Source: Eudorina sp. 2006-703-Eu-15
Lineage: Eukaryota > Chlorophyta > Chlorophyceae > Chlamydomonadales > Volvocaceae
Reading direction: 5' to 3'
DNA: 64,000 bases
Assembly: GCA_003117195.1 (NCBI GenBank)
Contig: BDSI01000021.1
Location: 310,001 to 374,000, forward strand
The translations under genes and the position numbers were made by a program. Positions 55,901-64,000 of the stretch are shown here, piece by piece. How positions within the stretch are numbered: position 1 is the stretch's first letter; every line of letters begins with the position of its first letter. The notes beneath the pieces were generated by a model that did no database searches, was not told the DNA's origin, and saw only the letters and a list, made by a program, of their open reading frames with translations.

Positions 55901-55987
55901 CGATTTGATGTTGTGTGGAGACAATCGCTGCCGTGGTGTTGACAATGTGTTTGCTCTGTACGGCATGCCTACGGTCTGCACGTTCAC
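52957..55987 (-). CDS. TRM10: tRNA (guanine-9-N1)-methyltransferase TRM10 family
   Basis: Minus-strand exons: 55987-55715, 55327-55253, 54611-54528, 54173-54024, 53737-53655, 53140-52957; phases agree and total 849 nt (282 residues). The family uses S-adenosylmethionine to methylate position 9 of tRNAs (SPOUT fold). Visible signatures in order: LIIDCGF (~76-82), SLAKQVQ...NRR (~94-109), VTSWHGEL (~117), LVVLSPDAEE then VYVVGGIVDRS (~155-185), CRRLPTLEF, and the C-terminal VLNICDVVLALL...DW..A....IPRRKR block. The N-terminal residues before ~55 are not conserved, and the start at 55987 is only the first Met in the frame; it could lie further in or in an unseen exon. Introns carry a (CCCACT)n array and a 19-bp minisatellite. 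The gene is divergent from the FKBP gene, with about 330 bases between starts. Confidence 0.87.
54392..54503. repeat. (CCCACT)n hexanucleotide array
   Basis: About 18 perfect hexamer units in a TRM10 intron (54174-54527). It produces repetitive apparent open frames on both strands that are not genes. Confidence 0.97.
54870..55038. repeat. 19-bp minisatellite, about nine copies
   Basis: Units of GTGAGGGACACCACACAC(T/C) in tandem inside the TRM10 intron 54612-55252. Variation is confined mainly to the last two positions. Confidence 0.95.
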
Positions 55988-56317
55988 CTTCGTAACTCAA
56001 AACAGCATTTTTATTTTGAGACAGAGCTGACATTGTTCATTGTTGCTCAGCTATGATGGAAAGTCAATCTGGCAAATTGCTGGTAGTTTCTATCGCCGCA
56101 GCTGTTGAAAATGCATTTGCATTGCAAGTTAGTGAGACGATAAGCTCCCGGCTGTGTACATGACGAGATTTGTGAACATCGGATTACTCAAAAGCAAAAG
56201 GGATTGGTCTGACTCATGCAAACGTACGACGATTCATACAGTTTGCTCCGTCATTCGTGTTCCCTGGGGAACGAGCTTCATTCTTATATTTCTACTTCTC
56301 AATCAGTTGAATCTAAG
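55988..56317. promoter_or_regulatory. shared upstream region of TRM10 and FKBP
   Basis: 330 bases separate the two divergent start codons and must contain at least part of both promoters and 5' UTRs. I see no clear TATA box. Inferred from gene orientation only. Confidence 0.4.
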
Positions 56318-57566
56318 ATGCACACTCTTCCTTTTCAGCGATCGTGCTCCTTGCATGCAAGGGGCACACCGCGCGCAACAAGGTCAAGGCTAGTGTGTGC
56401 ATCAAGCGATGCACCAACCTCACACTCTCATAATGAAATCGTGAATGACGGGTCCGATCGGGCTTCCTTCTCTGCCGCTCGTCGCCATCTCCTCCACACA
56501 GCGCTGCTGGCTGGAGCTGCTGCGTTCATTCCTCGCCCAGTGGAAGCCAAAGTCTCCATCGCGAGCGTTAAAAAGGCGCCAGAAGGGGAGCGCGATGTTG
56601 AGGTAACAGCCAGGTGAGCCCGGGTCCCCGGGAGCCCGTCCGCGGGCAACTCCGTCACGACCCACATACCACCGCAACGGCAGCGTCGGCCGCCACAACT
56701 CCCTCCCCTTCCCCACACCTCCCACTCTCCTCCACACACTCTCATTTCTCGCCTTGCCATGCGCCACCCGCAGTGCCGGCCGTCCGTCTTCCCCCTTCCC
56801 ACCTCCGTGCCGTGCCCCTGTTCCCCCACCCTGATATGCGATCCCCGATCCGCGCACCTCCCTGCCCTCTTTCCCCCCGCCCGCAGCGGCATCCGCATGT
56901 CGTTGGTGTCCCGAGGCGGGGGCGACCCGCCCACCAGCGGGGCCCTGGTGCTGGTGGACGTGGTGGGCTCTCTGGAGGACGGCACCGTCTTCCTGGACAC
57001 CCGGAAGGAGGGCGGCGCGCCGCTGGCCTTCCAGCTGGGGACCACCAACAAATACGTCCCGGAGGGGCTGTCGCAGGTGAGAGAGGGAGGGGGTGCCGCA
57101 GGGGTGAGAGGGAGGGCTGACCCCCATGGGTCCAACACACTCAGGACGGCACGGTGGATGTCTTCATGGCTGCGATGTGGAACATCAGCCAGCTGGTCTG
57201 CGGTGGCCGCAGCAGCCCTCGCCCTGCCTTATAATGTAACCGCTACAAGGCAGATCATAAGCAAGGCAGTTATCTTCCGCAACCTACCTTTTCTTGGACG
57301 GCCCCGGCCAACCTGCAACCTGACGGCAGGTGGTGGAGACCATGCGCGGCGGCGATGTCAAGCTGGCGGTGGTGCCGCCGTCGCTGGGGTACGGCAGTCG
57401 CGGCGTGTCGTTCAAGTCCGGCAGCCGCGTGCCCCCCGACGCGGCGCTGTACTACGAGGTCAACCTGCTGCGCTGCCAGACCTTGGCGGTGGGCCTGGCC
57501 TGCTGCAAGGACGCGGACTATCCGTGCATCAAGAACCCCAACGAGGACATCAACTTCGCCACCTAG
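56318..57566 (+). CDS. FKBP-type peptidyl-prolyl isomerase, probably thylakoid lumen
   Basis: Exons 56318-56613, 56887-57076 and 57330-57566, in phase, 723 nt, 240 residues. The N-terminus is rich in Ser/Arg/Ala (stroma-targeting type). It is followed by Arg55-Arg56, a hydrophobic stretch and a VEA|K cleavage-like site at ~77: a bipartite, twin-arginine type lumen signal. Residues ~98-222 are an FKBP domain (GALVLVDVVGSLEDGTVFLDT strand region; LAVVPPSLGYGSRG loop; VPPDAALYYEVNLL end). Aromatic active-site residues of canonical FKBP12 are only partly kept, as in many lumenal FKBPs, so isomerase activity is uncertain. The C-terminal tail has several Cys residues (RCQ, ACCKD, YPC), which suggests a disulfide. 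Start: ATG 56318 follows an in-frame open region, but the next Met is far inside the domain. Confidence 0.85.
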
Positions 57567-59170
57567 AGGGGTACCCCAGCCAGTCCTCGGACCGAAGAGG
57601 CAGTTGGGAACCTCATCATGGGTGGCAGTTAGTGGCAGTTAGTTTCCTAGACGGCTCACAGTGGGGCTCATGGGTGGCCGTTAGTGGTCGTTTCCTTGGC
57701 GGCTTACAGTGGGGCTCCGGATCCCGAGACAGAGGGTAGAGCCAGCGGGGCCCCACATGGGCCAAGCACCCACCCCACAGGGAGCCCTCCCGCCCTCCCA
57801 AGGGGCAGTCTGCATCCCTAGCCGGTGTGAACCGCCCACTGCAACAGCCAGGGGCTTGGTAGATCACGCCTTGTCCGCGCACCGCCGCAGTTCGACGCAC
57901 TGGGGCGACAGCTTGTGTCGATGCTGCGCGACAGGCGGGGAGCCCCAGAGCCGCGTTCGACAGCGTTCGATGCGGCGCAGCTCAGGGGGGCACCGCGTGG
58001 ACGACCGGGCTGTGTCAGGGCTGTGTCAGGGCGACCGGCGACGGCGACTCTCTGTCCCGAAGGCTGTGTCGGGGGCTCCCGGCACCGTCTGCTGTGCGCG
58101 GGCGCATGTGCGCGAGCTCACAGACTGCAGGATACGGTAGGAAGAAGCAGTCGCACGGAACGTTCCGCGACGGTCTCTGTTGCTCGTTATGTTGAGCGGT
58201 GCTTTGGAGTGCGAGCCCGACAGGACAGGCCGCCGGGCCTCCTTGGCTTTATAGACCCGCTGGATCGTAGCGGGGGTTAACGACGCGCGGCAGCCGCGTC
58301 TGGTCGACGGTCGGGACGGGTCTCGGGTCTCGGGCGGCCGCCCCCCAGCGTGGCTTGCGGTGGAGTGCGGGTGAGCAGCGCCTTCGTCATCCCTATCGGT
58401 CTGAGGTGAATCCTCTGGCACGGCACTGTCAAGGTCGGATTGCAACTGCGCGCGGGCAGATCTGACGGACGGCCGGTTTGTTTGTCACCGGACGTCACCT
58501 GTGTGGCCGTCTGCCCATTCCAAAGCCCCGGCGCGTGTGTAGGGATGTTTATGTGACGGTGAAATCGGCGGCATGGTGCTTACCGCATTGCCACCAGAGG
58601 GCCCTGCAAGTACGACGGTCGCCGCGTCGGCATTCAGCGTTTCGGCACCCTGTGCCAGTATTCTTGTAAGACAGTACGTGCATCTACATTGTGTTGATTA
58701 TTGGGGTCATAATTTGATTTGGGTTGGTGTCAAACTCAATGCAGTCCATGCTTCCGGCACAATGTCTGGGACGACGTATCGAAACGTATCGAGAGACAGT
58801 TCCCCAGCCTCGGTCTGCGTGTTCTTCTACGTCCATTAGACAGCAAATAGCAAAAAATATGTAAATGCCTATGTAATCGATCCAGCTAGCAGACGTCAGG
58901 ATCTCAGGAAGTAAAGATTTGCGGAACCGCCCGCCAGCTGTCACCGCAGGCGCGACGATGTTCATGGCAGACATGGAATGGAAAAGAAGCAGTTGTAGCT
59001 TCCAGCCACGCTTTGGGCGATCGGGCCTCCTTGTACGTCTCGTTAGGGGTCGTTGGTAAGCTGTACGAATGACGTGTAGAACAGTATTTCCAATTATCCG
59101 GACACGATCAAAGTAGCAAAATGTCATGCAACCTTGACAAATTCAGATGGGATAGGTGCAGCTCTGCGAA
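57567..59170. other. intergenic spacer
   Basis: FKBP 3' UTR and about 1.5 kb without a supported gene. An imperfect direct duplication lies at about 57620-57720 (two segments with GGC(A/C)GTTAGTGG and ACAGTGGGGCTC). No RNA gene was seen. Confidence 0.35.
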
Positions 59171-60089
59171 ATGCCAAGACAAGATGGTCTGCGGTTGGCG
59201 ACCTTGATTATGTACTGTGTTTTAAAAGCGTGCTCAGTGAGCTCAACGGATACAGGACAGCAAATAAATGCTGGAAGCTCGGGACACCCTGCCCAATCAC
59301 AACTGCTCGCTTGCTACAACGCCAACGCCAGCACAGATCCGTCTACTTTCAGCTCATTCCTTAGTGCAAAACCAACACGCAGGTAAGCGGATCAGTGATA
59401 GTGATGGTTACACTGGCTGGCGCATGAAGGGTATGGACAAACCCCTTTTCAAAAGCGATGGCACAGACTATTGAAAATTATTTGATGAAGTGATTTGCCA
59501 AATCGTGGTTGCAGTCTTCGAATACACCAAATTTGGTGGAGCGACTGGCACGCTGGCTTGTCTCTGACGGTGTTCACGCAAATCGACTTGAGCCGTATGA
59601 GGGTGAGAATTGGAAGTCAGCATTAGATCGTCAAACCTGGAGACTGGAAACTGGGTCCAAATATGCAACAGCCCAGCGCAGAGCAACGGCGTCGGTTGCA
59701 CCAACTGAACGACTGACGACGTGTTCCAACCGACTTACCGCGCGGGGAGGATGGCCCCACCAAATGACCCCCTCTTCTCCGAATCGCACCCCCACCCCCA
59801 CCATCACCGTGACTCACACTCACACGCCGACCAGCTCAGGGCGCACGGGCCGCTCCCAGCCACGCCCCCACCCCCCCTGAACCACCCCTCCGCACCTCGC
59901 CCCCGTGCAGGTCCTCGAGCAGCAGTGCCGCAGCTTCCCGGGAGGCATCATCGCCGCGGCGATCTGGGTCCCGCTGGTGCAGCCAACGGGCGTCGGCGCC
60001 CTCACGCCGCACAGCCAGGATGCGCTGCGGAACGCCACCCGCGCCGTGGACGGCCTGTTCCACAAAATGGAGGGCCTCAACCGCGCCCT

Positions 60090-60132
<43 letters not shown>

Positions 60133-63100
60133 ACCAGCGGCCTCAACAGCAGCAGCGGCGGCGTTGGCGCTGAGACCCAGTTCGCGGTGTGCTCCCTGCG
60201 GCTGCTGCTGCTGATGGAGCCGGTGGCGGACGAGGCGCTGACTCTGATGATGCCCATCAACGCGCTTCGCAACGCGGCCATGCTGGCGGCGGACACCCCC
60301 CTGGCGGCCATGATCGATGTGGACCTGTCGATCAGCCAGGGCCTGGCGGGCAGCCTCCTGGCCAACAAGTCCAGGTGGGGTGTGGGATGAGGAGGGGACG
60401 AGGGTGGGGTGTGGGGTGAGGAGGGGACGAGGGTGGGGTGTGGGGTGAGGAGGGGACGAGGGTGGGGTGTGGGATGAGGAGGGGACGAGGGTGGGTGTGG
60501 GGTGAGGAGGGGACGAGGGTGGGGTGTGGGTGAGGAGGGGACGAGGGTGGGGTGTGGGGTGAGGAGGGGACGAGGGTGGGGTGTGGGAGGACGAGGGTGT
60601 GGGATGAGGAGGGGACGAGGGTGTGGGGTGAGGAGGGGACGAGGGTGGGGGACGAGGGTGGGGTGTGGGGTGAGGGGACGAGGGTGGGGTGTGGGGTGAG
60701 GAGGGGACGAGGGTGGGGTGTGGGATGAGGAGGGACGAGGGTGGGGTGTGGGATGAGGAGGGGACGAGGGTGGGGTGTGGGATGAGGAGGGGACGAGGGT
60801 GGGGTGTGGGATGAGGAGGGGACGAGGGTGGGGTGTGGGATGAGGAGGGGACGAGGGTGGGGTGTGGGATGAGGAGGGGACGAGGGTGGGGTGTGGGATG
60901 AGGAGGGGACGAGGGTGGGGTGTGGGATGAGGAGGGGACGAGGGTGGGGTGTGGGATGAGGAGGGGACGAGGGTGGGGTGTGGGATGAGGAGGGGACGAG
61001 GGTGGGGTGTGGGATGAGGAGGGGACGAGGGTGGGGTGTGGGATGAGGAGGGGACGAGGGTGGGGTGTGGGATGAGGAGGGGACGAGGGTGGGGTGTGGG
61101 GTGAGGAGGGGACGAGGGTGGGGTGTGGGATGAGGAGGGGACGAGGGTGGGGTGTGGGATGAGGAGGGGACGAGGGTGGGGTGTGGGGTGAGGAGGGGAC
61201 GAGGGTGGGGTGTGGGATGAGGAGGGGACGAGGGTGGGGTGTGGGGTGAGGAGGGGACGAGGGTGGGGTGTGGGGTGAGGAGGGGACGAGGGTGGGGTGT
61301 GGGGTGAGGAGGGGACGAGGGTGGGTGTGGGATGAGGAGGGGACGAGGGTGGGGTGTGGGGTGAGGAGGGGACGAGGGTGGGGTGTGGGATGAGGAGGGG
61401 ACGAGGGTGGGGTGTGGGTTGGGGTCGTGCGTGGGATGAGGTTGGGTTGGGATGAGGTTGGGCCGGATTGGGGCGGGTGGAGTGGGTGTTATGAGGATTG
61501 CGCGGGTGGCGGGTTTGGGGAACAGCTCCCCGCCTGGGTCATCTCGGCGACGTGCGTTTGAGGCGGAGCGAAGGAGGTTGGAGCGAGCAGCGGATGCAGG
61601 CGACTGTTATGCGCGGCTGGGTAATGGGCTTTTCAGTGGTTGGGTGATTCCTACATTTGGGGGGCAGAACCCCGATCGGCAGCGCACCTGCCTGCCTGCC
61701 CGTCTGTCCACCTGGCTCTTCAGGTGTTGCGACTCCACCCCTACGTCCCACCACCCCGGCCGTCCACACCCCCGTCGGGGCGCTTCCTTCCCGCCCCCTT
61801 CTGCTCCGCTTACTCGACACCGCCCTCTCCCCCTCACCCTTTCCTTTACAGCTCCCGGCAGTATGTTTGTAATTTTACGCCTTGTTTCCCCCGACCTTCA
61901 CTCCCATCGCACCCGTCGGGCCCCCGGGCACTCTCCCCCCGCCAGGGCCGCGGAGATCGCCCGGCGGTCTGAGGCGGAGGGCATTCTGTGGGTGATGCCC
62001 GCCTGGGACACCAACAGGACCCTGGGCTACCACAACCGATGCGCCATGGTGGATCAGGTCATCGGCAGTGAGTGGCCACTCTCGGAAGGGGAGGGGCCGG
62101 ACTACTGGGCTGCATGGCAGTCACGCTGACGCGCTCGTTGACGAGGGAGTGGTGCTGTGGTGGGGTCGGGGTGGTGGATGTGTGCCGGTGCTGGCGGCCG
62201 CTCCCCAGGGAGGGGAAGTCAGGGCCCGGTCGCCCGCGGTCGGCGTGTCATGACGCCGCCTCCCTCCGCACACGCCACACCCCACACGCAGCCCCCCTCT
62301 CAATCCCTCTCCTGCACTCCCCTCCGCCTGCCCGCTGCACCCCCTCCCGAGCCCTCCTTCAGCGCCCTTCCCCGCGCCCTTCCGCCTGACTGCTACCTCC
62401 ACCGGAGCCTCTGCTCCGGCAGCAGTCAGCGCAGCACAACTAACCGTATTCCACCAACACTGCTCCGCCTGCCACACACCCCGCCCTCGCCGCCCCCCGC
62501 CTCTGCAGTGCGCCCCGCTGAGAAGCTGACCCAGCTGAAAGCCGCCTGGCTCCAGCGGGTGGACGTCTTCCCCTTCGCCTTCGACCGCTTCGTCCCCGGG
62601 CACAACACCACCGACTACTGGCGCTGGATCGACTCCCCGACCGAGTACCCGGTGTCGTACACCAAGGGGTACGAGCCCTGGTACATCACAGCCAGGTGGG
62701 GCCCGTGGGCCGGGCCAGGGGGCACCCGGATTCTGACTCCCTGCTTTAAATACACACACGCGCGGCTTGGGCGGTTCTGGGTGGGCTGCTCAGTAAGCAC
62801 ACACGCGGGTTTCTAGGTAAACACACACGCGCGTCGGTGCCCATCGCTTGTCGTGCTCTCCTGCCCTGGGAGCAGGGGCTCTCCTGCGCCAGTGCTGTGA
62901 CAGCTACCGCACCTCCCAGCCCTTTCCCATCCCCCGACGAGGTCGAGCACTCCAGCAGGGGCAGGTACCAGGCGGGCGCGCGGCCGGGCGGGCGGGCGGG
63001 TATGTGAGTCCGTACCCTCGCGAATCCCCTCATCCCCCTGCCGCTGCCACTGCCACTGCCACCGCCACGGTCCCCGTCCCCGTCCCTGCGGCGCAGGAAG

Positions 63101-63709
63101 CATATGGTTCAGTACGACGCGCGCTTCCGGTAAGGACGGGGCCGAGTGTGAGGGTGGGGGTGCCGCTGCCCCTGGGGGTGAGCTGGGGGAGGGATGTGGC
63201 GGTGGGGGGGGTCGCAGCACCGTGTCTGGTCGCAGCTCATGCAGTGGGGGGCTGATACTTGCACGCATACGGGCAATCGTTGGGCACTGCAATGCGCCCC
63301 TTGCATGCCACGCACTCCTGCTCTGCCGGCCTACGAACACACACCCCTGCACACACACATATGATATGGTAAGTATATTGGTCCTTGGCTTGGGTCGGGC
63401 GGGTCTCTTCTCTAAACGCACACACATATCGGGCCGGGCGGGTCTCTTCTCTATACACACCCCTACCGATTTCCTATACCCACCCACCCACCCACTTGCA
63501 ACCGCACCCGGACCCAACACCGCCCCAGGGGCTACTACTTCAACAAGCTGCTCAACGTGCGCTACAACGCGCTGTGCCTGAAGAAGAAGTTCTGGGTGCT
63601 GCCCGAGGTGTGGCTGGTGCACCGCCACCACGACGTCATCGTGTCTAGTAACGTCTGGTTCAAGACGCGCAAGAAGAAACAGGAGGCGCTGTCGGACGTA
63701 TTCGACAAG
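59171..63709 (+). CDS. GT49 (LARGE/B4GAT1-like) glycosyltransferase, 3' end beyond window
   Basis: Exons 59171-59382, 59515-59602, 59911-60374, 61946-62067, 62509-62695, 63097-63129, 63529-63709; phases agree (1287 nt, 429 residues so far), and the last exon ends at a GT donor. Family features: TVFTQIDLSRMRVLEQQC start, ALRNAAMLAADTP, the metal-binding DVD (~236-238) in MIDVDLSISQG, a LWVMPAWDTN strand, PGHNTTDYWRW, EPWY, VQYDARFRGYYFNK and LPEVWLVHRHHD. GT49 enzymes are Golgi beta-1,3-glucuronyl- or N-acetylglucosaminyl-transferases. Exon 1 encodes a hydrophobic N-terminal segment (~8-22) suitable as a signal anchor; exon 1 is the least certain. A poly-Gln run (15 or more) interrupts exon 3. 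The acceptor sugar cannot be predicted. Confidence 0.82.
60375..61430. repeat. 29-bp G-rich minisatellite starting at a splice donor
   Basis: About 36 units of GTGGGGTGTGGG(A/G)TGAGGAGGGGACGAGG fill the start of the GT49 intron 60375-61945. The array begins exactly at the donor after TCCAG, and every unit carries a GTGGGGTG donor-like sequence. Degraded units follow to about 61500. Confidence 0.97.
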
Positions 63710-64000
63710 GTGGGTGGGTCCGGGCGGGTGGGGGGAATGTGTGCCTAGGGTCGGGTCTGTTGAAGAGTCGGCCCAGACCCCGTGAATCGTGGTGCGGGTG
63801 GTGGGGGTGAGGGTGGGGTGGATGGGGGTGTGGGTGGGGGAGGTGTGGAATGCGTGTCGTACGTCGGTAGTGTTCAAATCCTACTATGGTTACCCGCAGA
63901 GTGGCGTGGTGGGGTGTGTGAGTATGTGTGCGTGTGCGTGTGTGATGGTGGGGGTGTGAACGAGTGCCGTACCGGAAGTACCTCAGTATCTGAATGCCGG
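63710..64000 (+). other. intron of the GT49 gene to window end
   Basis: Begins with the GTGGGTGG donor. G-rich with GGTGGGGGTG-like repeats. No further exon is visible before the window ends. Confidence 0.5.

Overview
This is nuclear DNA from a green alga, most likely a volvocalean (Chlamydomonas/Volvox-type) species. The evidence is GC-rich genes with many short exons, long Ala/Ser/Gly/Pro/Gln runs inside coding sequence, TGTAA-type 3' signals, and an extensin-like plus fasciclin gene of the kind used in the volvocine cell wall. No database search was possible. Gene calls come from reading translated exons, checking that splice phases agree from exon to exon, and recognising family motifs.

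Layout. (1) 1-3602, plus: 3' part of a large low-complexity gene. (2) 3603-8342: gene-poor spacer with an old MITE copy. (3) 8343-24091, minus: one AT-rich, intron-rich gene of 23 exons. It encodes a 1135-residue secreted protein with a PI-PLC X domain, a Cys-rich lectin-like segment, a Pro-rich linker, three fasciclin (FAS1) domains and a hydrophobic C-terminal anchor. All 23 exons join in one frame. (4) 24092-33330: repeat island with miniature LTR elements (TRIMs), an inverted gag-like duplication, a 5'-truncated LINE, a small hypothetical ORF and a MITE. (5) 34029-38486, plus: U-box/cyclophilin PPIL2 orthologue, 8 exons. (6) 40156-49381, plus: HAD-type purine 5'-nucleotidase, 17 exons, with an assembly gap and a 1.25-kb minisatellite in one intron. 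(7) 51145-51564, minus: HicB-like small protein. (8) 52957-55987, minus: TRM10 tRNA m1G9 methyltransferase, 6 exons. (9) 56318-57566, plus: thylakoid-lumen-type FKBP, divergent from TRM10. (10) 59171 to beyond the end, plus: GT49 (LARGE/B4GAT1-like) glycosyltransferase, 3' end missing.

The genes do not form a pathway. PPIL2, TRM10, the nucleotidase and FKBP are housekeeping functions (spliceosome-linked folding, tRNA modification, nucleotide turnover, chloroplast lumen folding). The PLC-FAS1 protein and the GT49 enzyme both look secretory and could act on extracellular matrix glycoproteins; that link is inference.

The most notable observations are the PLC-X/extensin/FAS1 fusion; three complete TRIM elements (LTRs of 49, 49 and 93 bp) that share one primer-binding site and have perfect 5-bp target duplications; and tandem duplications anchored on 5' splice sites in several unrelated genes.
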